Source of the DNA: Gimesia benthica
GTDB lineage: Bacteria > Planctomycetota > Planctomycetia > Planctomycetales > Planctomycetaceae
Reading direction: 5' to 3'
NCBI RefSeq assembly: GCF_009720525.1
Contig: NZ_CP043930.1
Span: forward strand, 7,266,001 to 7,330,000
Length of the DNA stretch: 64,000 nt
A program made the position numbers and the translations under genes. How positions within the stretch are numbered: position 1 is the first letter of the stretch; each line of letters begins with the position of its first letter. This document shows, in pieces, positions 26,668 through 35,884 of the stretch. Under the pieces are notes generated by a model. That model had not been told where the DNA came from. It was given only the letters and a program-made list of their open reading frames with translations, and searched no databases.

Positions 26668-27046
26668 GATTTACCTCGGGCATCAGATTGACCAGTTGAT
26701 GGTTGGTGCGTGAGGACATTGTTTCAGGTGCCGGCGATTGGATCAATGCCGTTTGCTGACCTGTCATTTTCCGGCTTTTTTTCCAAAACAGGATATTTCA
26801 CCGCCCGGTTTCGCGAAGCATTACGCCTGAAAGGATGTGGAGGCGGTCGGCGAACTGAGAATTCGGTTTCCATGGGCGAGACGTTTGTGCATAATGACTG
26901 ATTCGGCCCGGGCAGTTTCTATTCCCGAGGCTTACGGGATCTCCCCATTTCGAAGTAGAGGAAGAAACGAGACACAGGTTAAGCGACCGCTAAATACAGG
27001 CAGTGTCTGCTGTCTGATACTGAGGGCCATTCACTGCGAGGCGACC
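26668..27046. other. Intergenic region between divergent lipoprotein and kinase genes
   Basis: About 380 bases. The kinase reading frame is open back to 26837, but the part before 27047 does not look like protein of this family and lacks a ribosome site. I see no hairpin or repeat. Confidence 0.4.
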
Positions 27047-29251
27047 ATGTCTGAAGAGCACGAACTGATAGAAGGCGATCTGGATCAGATTATTGCCAGT
27101 CTGATGCGGAAGATCGACCAGGGGGAGAAAATTGATGCTCAACAGCTGGTGATGGATCACCCGCATCTGCAGGCAGAGCTCGAAGCTTATCTGGCTGACG
27201 TGGCACTGATCGAAAAACTGGCCGGCCCTACTGCATCGGAGCAGTGTTATGCTTCCGAGTGGAATGTGAAGGCAGAGCAGACGGTTCATTATCGGCAGGG
27301 CGGTCATTCTGAGTCTGGTACAGAGAGCCAGCTGTTGCAGGGGCGTTTCGGTCGCTACCAGATTGAAAAGGTGCTGGGACAGGGGGCGATGGGAACTGTC
27401 TACCTGGCGGAGGATCTGGAACTGGAACGGCAGGTGGCATTGAAAGTGCCCAGGCTGGATGATTCCGAGTCGGCCGAGATGGTGCTGGAGCGTTTCTATC
27501 GTGAGGCGCGTTCCGCGGCCACACTGCGCCATCGAGGGATCTGTCCCGTCTATGATGTCGGGTGCGAGGAGGGAGTGAGTTACATCTCCATGGCTTTTAT
27601 TCCCGGACTGCCGTTAGCGACTTGTATCGCCCAGGGAAAAATCAATTCGCAGCGGAAAATCGGGATCGTGATGCGCAAACTGGCTCTGGCGCTCGAAGCG
27701 GCGCATCAGCAGGGAGTGATCCACCGCGATCTCAAGCCGGCGAATATCATGCTGGATGAAGATAACGAGCCCGTAATTATGGACTTCGGACTGGCCCGTC
27801 AACTGGGAAAGCAGGAAGCGGAACGTCTGACAGTCACCGGCATGGTGATGGGTTCGCCGGCGTATATGTCTCCCGAACAGGTCACCGGCGACATTGATGC
27901 GGTGGGGCCACAGAGCGATATCTACAACCTGGGTGTCATCTTGTATGAACTGCTCACAGGCCGGCTGCCCTTCCAGGGACCAGCAGTGGTTCTGATCGGT
28001 CAGATTTTGACAGCAGAGCCCGTTCCCCCTTCCCGTCAGGTAGAGGGCGTCGCACCCGAACTCGAAGCGATCTGCCTGAAAATGCTGGCGAAGAAAATGG
28101 ACGATCGTTACCAGTCGATGCAGGAAGTCGTCGATGGATTGACTGTGTTTCTTAAAAAGTCGGGACAGACCTTTGCAGCCAAAAGTAAGCGAAAGTCATC
28201 CACGACAGCGGAGCGGCAACCGGCGTCTCACTGGTATGACTTCCGGAATGGTTCTGTGTCAGGTCGGGCGGTGTTCCTGGCGGCTGCATTGCCGATCGTA
28301 TTTCTGCTGGGGGCGATCGTCCTGTTGTTTCGTGCCGGTGAGCGGACCGTGCAGGTGACAATTGATGATCCGTCAGCCGTGGTGACCATCGATGGAAAAC
28401 AGAGAGTCAGATTTTCAGGCAAGCAGGGTGAGGTTGAGTTGGCGATCGGCTCACACGAAGTGACTGTGACCCACAACGGGACTATCGTCAAAGGCTATGA
28501 TCAGTTTCATTTTGTGGTTGCGGAAAACGGGAACGAACCGCTGGTCATCGAAGTGCTGGACCAGACCGCGCCGCCTGTTGAAAAACCAGTGGCAAAACCT
28601 GCCAGCGAAAGTCCTCCTCTGGACGAACCCGATCCCGTGCTGGCCCGACTGCTGGCGATGATGCGACAGAAGCCGGTCATGGTTCAGGAGTTTGACTTTA
28701 ACCGTGGTCCTGACAAGATTGGCGTTTCAAATGTTACGTTTCGGAACGGTCGTATGTTGATCGAGATGAATTCGGGTTTCCATGATGGTGCCTGGCCCTG
28801 GGCCGACGGGAACGGATCGGGGCTGATTCAGGTGGATGTGAAGCTGCTGGAAGGCGCCGGCTGGCTGGTGAATCTGCACACTTCTGAAGATATCGGGTTT
28901 CTCATCGAATTGAAGGATGGGGAAATGGCCGCACGAGCTTCTCTGTTCGGGGATCGGAAGAATACGTTGATGCCCGGTTACAAACTACTTGAGAAAGAAG
29001 CACCATCCCGCGGGTTGAACCAGATCGATCAGTTACTGATTTTGATCGAAGGCCGCAAGATCACCGTGTTCTTAAATGGGAAACAGTGTGGCGAGCCGTT
29101 TACGCTCGATTTTGATATCGGTAAGTACAGTGTGCTGGTGGGGGCGTTGAATAATAACCGGGACCAGATGACGAAAGTGGAGTACGAACGGATCCGGATC
29201 TTCCCGCTGTTGCCTACACCGCATACAGAGACGGAGGCTGCTACCCCCTGA
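27047..29251 (+). CDS. Ser/Thr protein kinase with C-terminal extracytoplasmic domains
   Basis: A 734-residue membrane kinase. Residues 1-95 are helical (LIEGDLDQIIASLMRKIDQGEKI), a common N-terminal module in planctomycete kinases. The kinase domain begins at about 101 (GRYQIEKVLGQGAMGTVY). It has Lys in VALKVPR, HRDLKPAN at 226-233, MDFGLARQ and GSPAYMSPEQVTG; all catalytic residues are intact. The transmembrane helix is near 408-428. Outside the membrane are a PEGA-like beta segment (VVTIDGKQRVRFSGKQGEVEL) and, from about 545, a concanavalin-like sandwich (EFDFNRGPDKIGVSNVTFRNGRMLIEMN). The ATG at 27047 has GAGG six bases upstream. It is likely a sensor kinase; ligand and targets are unknown. 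Confidence 0.93.
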   Translation: MSEEHELIEGDLDQIIASLMRKIDQGEKIDAQQLVMDHPHLQAELEAYLADVALIEKLAGPTASEQCYASEWNVKAEQTVHYRQGGHSESGTESQLLQGRFGRYQIEKVLGQGAMGTVYLAEDLELERQVALKVPRLDDSESAEMVLERFYREARSAATLRHRGICPVYDVGCEEGVSYISMAFIPGLPLATCIAQGKINSQRKIGIVMRKLALALEAAHQQGVIHRDLKPANIMLDEDNEPVIMDFGLARQLGKQEAERLTVTGMVMGSPAYMSPEQVTGDIDAVGPQSDIYNLGVILYELLTGRLPFQGPAVVLIGQILTAEPVPPSRQVEGVAPELEAICLKMLAKKMDDRYQSMQEVVDGLTVFLKKSGQTFAAKSKRKSSTTAERQPASHWYDFRNGSVSGRAVFLAAALPIVFLLGAIVLLFRAGERTVQVTIDDPSAVVTIDGKQRVRFSGKQGEVELAIGSHEVTVTHNGTIVKGYDQFHFVVAENGNEPLVIEVLDQTAPPVEKPVAKPASESPPLDEPDPVLARLLAMMRQKPVMVQEFDFNRGPDKIGVSNVTFRNGRMLIEMNSGFHDGAWPWADGNGSGLIQVDVKLLEGAGWLVNLHTSEDIGFLIELKDGEMAARASLFGDRKNTLMPGYKLLEKEAPSRGLNQIDQLLILIEGRKITVFLNGKQCGEPFTLDFDIGKYSVLVGALNNNRDQMTKVEYERIRIFPLLPTPHTETEAATP

Positions 29252-29463
29252 GGGGGCTGACTCCACTGCTTGTGCATCTCACGTGGATTCCGTGTGAAGC
29301 GCGGAATGATCCTGAACTACGAAAGACATGAAAAACAGGAAAGTTCCTGTTCTCGTCTACTGCTTCCAGCTAGCATAGCAATAACAGACTACGATTGCTT
29401 TCTTCATAATTGTCGCTGCTGAATGAAACGCGGCGACCGTTGATTACAGGACAGGAAACAGAG

Positions 29464-30899
29464 ATGAAGCAGTTTGCATTGATGTTGTGTTTTTGTTTTG
29501 TGCGGGAGAGGCGACCTCATCAGCTGCTCCCCAGTCTGCGAGTACAGCCCGCCGACCGAATATTATTCTGATCATGGCGGATGACGTCAGCTGGGAATGT
29601 TTCAGCAGTTACGGGGCGGAAGATTACGAGACGCCGCACATCGATGCACTGGCGAAGCAGGGAATCCGGTTTACGAACTGTTATTCCACGCCGCTCTGTA
29701 CGCCGTCCCGCGTGAAGCTCATGACGGGGAAATACAATTTTCGCAACTACACGCATTTCGGCTATTTGAATCCAAATGAGAAAACTTTCGGTCAGCTGCT
29801 GCAGTCGGCGGGTTACAAGACGGCGATCGCGGGGAAGTGGCAGCTGAACGGGCTGTATCACAAGGCGGAAGGTTGCAAGGATAATACGCGGCCGTTCAAA
29901 GCGGGCTTTGATGAGTATTGCCTGTGGCAGGTGACGACGGGAGTGAAAGTCAAAGAGGGGGGAGGCGAGCGGTTCTGGAGCCCGCCGCTGGAACAGAACG
30001 GCAAATATCTTTCGATTGCAGACAACCAGGGGAAGTACGGTCCGGACATCATGTCGGACTTCCTGTGCGACTTCATCAGAAAGAACAAGGATCAGCCGTT
30101 CTTTGTCTACTATCCGAGTACGCTGGTACACAATCCGTTTGTGCCCACGCCCGATACAATTGGATCGGCACCGCGAACACAGGCTGCGAACAAACAGCCC
30201 AAAGGGAAAGCGGCCCGGAAAGCCAACTTTGTGGCGATGGTCAGTTACCTGGATCAAATCGTAGGGAAGCTGGTCAAACAGGTGGAGGACGTCGGCCAGC
30301 TGGAGAACACGCTGATCCTGTTTACCGCCGACAATGGCACGAACGTGCAAATCAAATCTCAGTGGAACGGCCAGACGATTCAGGGCGGGAAGGGTTCGAC
30401 TACCGACATGGGCACGCATGTGCCGCTGGTCGCTTACTGGAAAGGACACACGCCGCAAGGAGTGGTGCTGGACGACCTGGTTGATTTCACCGACTTCTAT
30501 CCCACCTTCGCCGCGATGGCTGGGATCAAGCTGGGGAAAGGCGATCCCATCGACGGGCGCAGTTTTCTACCTCAGCTCAATGGCCAGGCAGGAGAGCCCC
30601 GGGAGTGGGTGCTGAATCACTACCAGCCTTACTGGGGCCGGTTCCAGGGGGATCAGTACGTGCGGAATGCGGGTTTCAAACTGTACCGCGACGGGCGATT
30701 CTTCCATGTGCCCGTCGATCTGACCGAAAGCCAGAACCTCGCCGCAGGCCAGGCCGGAACAGAGGGGGAAGCCGCACGCGGGATGTTGCAGCAGACGCTG
30801 TCGACCATTCCCCCCGCGCCACCGGTCAAGGGAGGCCCGAATGCAGGGGCACGGCCCAACTACCCGGACTGGCGGAATATTGTGAATCCGAATGATTAG
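29464..30899 (+). CDS. Secreted sulfatase with apparent frameshift in the signal peptide
   Basis: A type I sulfatase of about 478 residues. The long open frame is entered only at a GTG (29487), but an ATG at 29464 with a run of hydrophobic codons starts in another frame. Adding one T to the T5 run at 29490-29494 joins them and gives a textbook signal peptide (MKQFALMLCFLFCAGEATSS). The mature enzyme has LIMADDVSWECFSSYG, formylglycine motif C-T-P-S-R followed by VKLMTGK, AGKWQLNG in place of GKWHLG, and FTADNGTN. The frame break may be a sequencing error, a recent mutation, or a sign that GTG at 29487 is used. The His of GKWH is Gln here, which may affect activity or substrate. Next gene is 36 bases downstream. 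Confidence 0.85.
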
Positions 30900-30935
30900 T
30901 GGTTATTTTTGAGATCAGACCAGAGAGAAGTAAAC

Positions 30936-32443
30936 GTGAAACGCGCTCCTGTCAAAAGATTACTGTTTCTGCTGTTGCTCACCTTGACTGTGGTGCTTCC
31001 TGTGCGGGCGGAAGAGTCCGTGAGGAAACCTGGTACAAAGCGGGAGGGGAAGCCGAACATCGTCTGGATCCTGGTAGACGATATGTCGTGTCACTTTGGT
31101 TACCAGGGAGAACAACTGGTTAAGACACCGCATGTCGATCAACTCGCGCGGGAAGGTGTCATCTTTAGTAATGCTTATGCGACGGCGCCGGTCTGTTCTG
31201 CATTCCGCTCAGCGGTGATCACGGGGATGTACCAGACCACAATTGGTGCGCATCATCATCGCAGCTCCCGGGGAGAATTAAAGATTCATTTACCGGAAGG
31301 GATGCAGACGATCCCTGAGCTGTTTCGTGCAGCCGGTTATTTCACTACGAATGCCAACCCGGAGGGGACCCGCCCGGGAAAAGAAGATTACAACTTCGTT
31401 TACCAGAAAGCGGATCTCTACGATGGATTCGACTGGAGAAAACGGGCGCCCGGCCAACCGTTCTTTGCGCAGTATCAACTTCAGGGCGGGAAACTGCGAA
31501 ATGTGGATCGCTGGTATGCAGAAGTCAAAGTCGGTCTGAAACAGCTCGTAACGGCAGACGAAGTCACGCTGCCGCCTTACTACCCGGACCATCCCGTGAT
31601 CCGCGAAGACTGGGCTGCCTATTTGAACTCCGTGTCCTACACCGATTATCAGGTGGGGAAAATCCTCCAGCAGATGAAAGAGGAAAATGTTCTCGACAAT
31701 ACGATTGTCTTTTTTCTGACTGATCATGGCATCAGTCATGCCCGGGCAAACAGTTCCTCTATGAGGAAGGGGTGAAAATCCCGTTTGTTGCCTGGGCTCC
31801 AGAGTATTTACCCGCGGGAGAAGTACGCGATGATCTGATTGCACAGATTGATCTCTCCGCGACGAGTCTGGCTCTGGCGGGAATCGAAATTCCGGAGTGG
31901 ATGCAGGGACGTCCCCTGTTTGGTTCGCAGGCGAAGCCGCGTGCGTATGTGGTGTCAGCCCGCGACCGTTGTGATGAAACCGTAGATCACATTCGCAGTA
32001 TTCGGAAAGGCAATTTCAAGTATATTTGCAATTACCTGCCTCAACGCCCGTATCTACAGCCGTGTAAATATAAGGACGGGAAACCGTTCATGCCGGTGCT
32101 GCGCGAATTAAATGCTGCGGGAAAGTTGAATGCGGTGCAGTCTCTGCACCTGGCTGAGACGCGGCCGGAAGAAGAGCTCTACGATCTGACGCAAGATCCC
32201 TGGGAGATCCACAATCTGGCTGACGACCCGGCGTACAAACAGCAGGTCGCACAAATGCGGTGTCTGCTGGCCAACTGGGAACTCGAGACGGATGACCGGG
32301 GTCGTTTCCCTGAATCAGAGGCGATGTACGATAGTGATATGGCGCCCTACCTGGCAAAGAGTCGTAAGCGGGATCCGGCTGAGGCGAAGCAGCTGGAAGC
32401 AAATATCAATTTGATGAAACGCTGGCGTGCTGAAGGCAAATGA
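30936..32443 (+). pseudogene. Secreted sulfatase split by a one-base frameshift
   Basis: Two overlapping frames (30936-31775 and 31772-32443) together make one sulfatase of about 502 residues. A signal peptide ([17 protein letters not shown]) precedes [11 protein letters not shown]. The catalytic motif is C-S-A-F-R from Cys87, with Ala where Pro is usual. [12 protein letters not shown] follows and then the frame breaks. Restoring one G in the GGG run at 31744-31746 gives [17 protein letters not shown], the normal family sequence, and the frame then runs to the end ([19 protein letters not shown]). The start is GTG at 30936 after GAGAAG. It is either a young pseudogene or an assembly error; the intact sequence on both sides favours a recent change or an error. 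Substrate unknown. Confidence 0.85.
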
Positions 32444-32479
32444 GAGAAGCGTTGAGGATCAGAATTCAGAGGAGTCACC

Positions 32480-33526
32480 ATGTTTCAACACCAACTGCAT
32501 CGACGCGATTTTCTTTATCAGAGTCTGCTCACCGGGGCCTGTGCGCTGGGGGCGGGGCGACTGGCTGCGGAAGAACAGCAGTTGCCCGTGTTCGGGCAGG
32601 GGACGTTTCGTTATCGGCCTGTCGCCGGGTGGGGTGTGCTGGATGAGCGGACGCCGGTGAAGAACTGCAGTGCGATGGTGGTCGATGCGCGGGGACGGAT
32701 TTATCTGCTGACCGATCATTGTGCGAATAATGTGATCGTGTATGACAGGGACGGGAAGCTGCTGAAGAAATGGGGCACGCGGTTTCCCGGAGCCCATGGT
32801 CTGGAGATCGTGCAGGAAGAGGGGCGGGAGGTGCTGTTCATTACCGATCTCAATCTGCACCGGGTCTTCAAGACGACGCTGGACGGCGAAATTCTGATGG
32901 AATTGACCTATCCCAAATCAACGGGTAAGTATGCCAGTGAGAAAGAGTATCGCCCCGCCTGGACGCTGCATCTGCCGAACGGGGATTTCTTCGTACTCGA
33001 CGGTTACGGCAAAGATTACATCCTGCGTTACAACCGTGCGGGAAAGCTGCTGGATTACTTTGGCGGTCCGGAAGGGGGCATCGCCCACTGGGGGCCTCAC
33101 GGGGGCGTGATAGATACGCGTGGCCCGGGGGAACCCGAACTGGTCATCGCGATGAGCGATCAGCAGACGATCAAGCGACTCACGCTGGAAGGGAAGCTGA
33201 TCGAGGAGATATCGCTGCCTGGTTCGAATCCGCGGATGATTCAGATTGTGGGCGAATATATGTTCGTGCCTCACCTGGCGGATAACTGGCCGAAAGACCG
33301 GGAGAGCAAGGGGTATATTTCGGTGCTGGATCGTGATTATAAAATTGTGTCGAATATCGGCGGGACGGCACCACGTTATGTGAATGGTAAGTTGCAGCCG
33401 ATGTCGCAACAGGGGGGCTTCTTCCGGCATCCGCATGACCTGGTGGTTGCTGCGGACGGAGCGATTTATGTGCCGCAGTTCGCGTCCGGGAATACGTATC
33501 CGGTCAAGCTGGTGCCTGAAGTCTGA
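32480..33526 (+). CDS. Exported six-bladed beta-propeller (NHL-type) protein
   Basis: A 348-residue protein with a Tat-like leader (H-R-R-D-F-L near residues 7-12, then a hydrophobic stretch with GACALGAG, ending near RLAAEE). The body shows NHL-like blades such as AMVVDARGRIYLLTDHCANNVIVYDRDGKLLKKWG-type sequence, EVLFITDLNLHRVFKTTLDGEI, and FFRHPHDLVVAADGAIYVPQF. The His and Asp positions resemble those in peptidyl-alpha-hydroxyglycine lyase-like and other metal-using propellers, but no activity can be assigned. It begins 36 bases after the split sulfatase and 36 bases before the GH-like gene, which suggests a single operon. AGAGGAG lies upstream of the ATG. Confidence 0.82.
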   Translation: MFQHQLHRRDFLYQSLLTGACALGAGRLAAEEQQLPVFGQGTFRYRPVAGWGVLDERTPVKNCSAMVVDARGRIYLLTDHCANNVIVYDRDGKLLKKWGTRFPGAHGLEIVQEEGREVLFITDLNLHRVFKTTLDGEILMELTYPKSTGKYASEKEYRPAWTLHLPNGDFFVLDGYGKDYILRYNRAGKLLDYFGGPEGGIAHWGPHGGVIDTRGPGEPELVIAMSDQQTIKRLTLEGKLIEEISLPGSNPRMIQIVGEYMFVPHLADNWPKDRESKGYISVLDRDYKIVSNIGGTAPRYVNGKLQPMSQQGGFFRHPHDLVVAADGAIYVPQFASGNTYPVKLVPEV

Positions 33527-33562
33527 TTGAAGTTTATCTGAACAGGATCTGGAAATAGAGAT

Positions 33563-35707
33563 ATGAATCGAAGCGCTGCTCCATTTATTTTGCTGCTGGT
33601 AATTCTACAGACCTGCCTGGTGCAACCGCTGGCTGCCCAGGATGAGAAGATTGTGCAGCCGGTCGATCCCGGGACGTTGACCGGAAAAGTCATGGTGGGT
33701 TACCAGGGTTGGTTTAACTGTCCGGAGGATGGTGCCGGGCTGGGCTGGAAGCACTGGGCCCGGCTGGGGCATCGACAATTCGGTCCGGGAAATGTGACCG
33801 TGGATCTGTGGCCCGATGTTTCGGAACTGGACGCCGATGAACGCTATGCGACCGGATTTCGCCGTGCAGACGGCAGCCGGGCGGAAGTTTTCAGCAGTGC
33901 GAATCGTAAAACCGTGTTGCGACATTTTCGCTGGATGCAGGGATACGGGATCGATGGGGCTTTTCTGCAACGGTTTGCTTCCGGGCTGTCGAATGCGAGA
34001 CTGATTCAGAATAAGAACCTGGTGCTGAACCATGTGCGCGAGGGGGCCAAAGAGTCGGGACGCACGTTTGCCGTGATGTATGACCTGAGTGGTCTGCAGG
34101 AGGGAGAGGTTGAGCGAGTCTTTGATGACTGGACGGAACTCCGCGAGATCCAGCGCGTGGCTGAGGATGCTCAATACCAGCGGCACAACGGGAAACCGCT
34201 GGTGGCGGTGTGGGGCATTGGCTTCAGTGATGATCGGCCGTATTCGCTCCAGGAATGTTATGAACTGGTAAAACTTTTCAAGAGGAACGGCTGCGCGGTG
34301 ATGCTGGGCGTTCCTTCCTACTGGCGCGAGGGGACGCGGGATGCGGTTGATGATCCGCTGCTGAAGGAGATTATCAAAGCTGCCGACGTAATCAGCCCCT
34401 GGTCGGTGGGGCGCTATCGGAGTCCCAAAGAGGCGGATCGGCATGCGGAACAGGTCTGGCAGCCGGACCAACGGTGGTGCGCAGAGGCGGGGCTCGACTT
34501 CCTGCCGGTTGCGTTTCCGGGATTCAGCTGGCACAACCTGCACGGCGGGGAACTGAATCAGATTCCGCGGCGGAAGGGGGATTTCCTCTGGTCCCAGATC
34601 AAGGCGGCGGAGCGGATTGGCTGCGAGATGCTGTATATCGCGATGTTCGATGAAGTGGACGAAGCGACGGCGATTTTCAAATGTACCAATCACCCGCCGA
34701 CCGGGAACGGGGGCAAGTTTGTCACGTACGAAGGGTTGCCCAGCGATCATTATCTCAAGCTGGTTGGCAGAGCCGGGCGTCTACTGAAAGGGGAGCCTGA
34801 AACCGTAGCGGTCAAAAAGGAAGACGAGCGGCGGCTGCTGATCGGCTACGGGGAAGGGGTTCTCGAACTGGACGGGCAGAATGACATCGTCTGGCATTAC
34901 CAGCAGCCCGGCATTGAAACCGTCTACGATGCCTGGAAGCTGCTGAACGGGAATGTGCTGTTTGCGCACCGGTTCGGCGTGCGGGAGGTGAATCCTGAGA
35001 AAGAGACGGTCTGGGATTACAAAGTCCCCCCGATCAAGGGCAAGCAGGAGATCAATTCCTGCCAGCCTCTGCCGGACGGAAAGGTGCTGATTCTGGATTG
35101 CGGCAATCAGAAGCTACTGGAAGTGGACCGGCAGCAGAACGTAACGTGGTCGATTGATCTGCCCGACGGCGGCAAGAATGTTCACAACCGGTATATGCAG
35201 GCACGCAAGACGCCGCAGGGGACGTATCTGATTTCGTATCGTGATAATAAGGTGATTCTCGAATTGAACGCCGAGGGGAAAGAAGTCTGGCGGTACAAGC
35301 TGAATGAGAACGACCGTGCCTTTACGGCGATCCGGCTGGCAAACGGGCGGACGCTGATTCCCTGTATTACGTCGTATCGAATCATCGAAGTCGACCCGCA
35401 GGGGAAGATCACCTGGATTCTGGACAAGCAGGACGATCTTGGTTTCGAACTGTTGTATCCGGTGGGGGTGCAGGTGCGGAACAACGGGAATCTCGTGGTG
35501 ATCAATTCGGACTATCATCATCGCAAAGGGATGGACAACGATGTGCAGGCGTTTGAAATCACCCGCGACAAACGCGTGCTCTGGACGTTGATGAAAACGG
35601 ATCTGGAAGAGGATGGCAAAGTCCCCGTGGTCGAGCGCGGCACCAAAATGCCGTCGCATCATCTGCTGAGCATTCAGGTGCTGGGGGAACCGGCCGGGTT
35701 GAAGTAA
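33563..35707 (+). CDS. GH71/GH99-like domain fused to a beta-propeller, secreted
   Basis: A 714-residue protein with a signal peptide (residues 1-25, ending PLAAQ). Residues 35-410 look like a glycoside hydrolase of the GH71/GH99-like barrel type: KVMVGYQGWFNCPEDG at the start, LRHFRWMQGYGIDGAFLQRF, RTFAVMYDLSGL, KPLVAVWGIGF, CAVMLGVPSYWREG, DVISPWSVGRY and ADIAMFDEVDEAT-like YIAMFDEVDEAT. Residues 430-714 form a propeller with WHYQQPGIETVYDAWKLLNGNVLFAH and EVWRYKLNENDRAFTAIRLANG, like arylsulfotransferase/PQQ-type blades. I infer binding or breakdown of a mannan- or xylan-like glycan in the periplasm. The catalytic residues were not verified. It belongs with the sulfatases upstream. Confidence 0.8.
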   Translation: MNRSAAPFILLLVILQTCLVQPLAAQDEKIVQPVDPGTLTGKVMVGYQGWFNCPEDGAGLGWKHWARLGHRQFGPGNVTVDLWPDVSELDADERYATGFRRADGSRAEVFSSANRKTVLRHFRWMQGYGIDGAFLQRFASGLSNARLIQNKNLVLNHVREGAKESGRTFAVMYDLSGLQEGEVERVFDDWTELREIQRVAEDAQYQRHNGKPLVAVWGIGFSDDRPYSLQECYELVKLFKRNGCAVMLGVPSYWREGTRDAVDDPLLKEIIKAADVISPWSVGRYRSPKEADRHAEQVWQPDQRWCAEAGLDFLPVAFPGFSWHNLHGGELNQIPRRKGDFLWSQIKAAERIGCEMLYIAMFDEVDEATAIFKCTNHPPTGNGGKFVTYEGLPSDHYLKLVGRAGRLLKGEPETVAVKKEDERRLLIGYGEGVLELDGQNDIVWHYQQPGIETVYDAWKLLNGNVLFAHRFGVREVNPEKETVWDYKVPPIKGKQEINSCQPLPDGKVLILDCGNQKLLEVDRQQNVTWSIDLPDGGKNVHNRYMQARKTPQGTYLISYRDNKVILELNAEGKEVWRYKLNENDRAFTAIRLANGRTLIPCITSYRIIEVDPQGKITWILDKQDDLGFELLYPVGVQVRNNGNLVVINSDYHHRKGMDNDVQAFEITRDKRVLWTLMKTDLEEDGKVPVVERGTKMPSHHLLSIQVLGEPAGLK

Positions 35708-35884
35708 GTTTCCGTGCAGTATCTCTCTGCCTCTGTTGTTATGTAAGTCGAAGACTTCGCTCGATATATGCATTGCTGTTGATGTGTGGTGTTGGTTCCT
35801 TTACAATAGAAACAACCCACCTGTCGGCAATGAGTGCCGACCCCCGCAACCATCCCACCTGACACACCCGGGAAAGGAGCAGGA

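Noticed and set aside
27047..29251. Longer kinase start at 26837
   Set aside because: The added 70 residues do not resemble the family and the ATG at 27047 has a well-placed GAGG site.
31772..32443. A separate 223-residue gene after the sulfatase
   Set aside because: The sequence continues the sulfatase fold across a one-base frame break and starts at a GTG inside the conserved region, so it is the second half of one gene.
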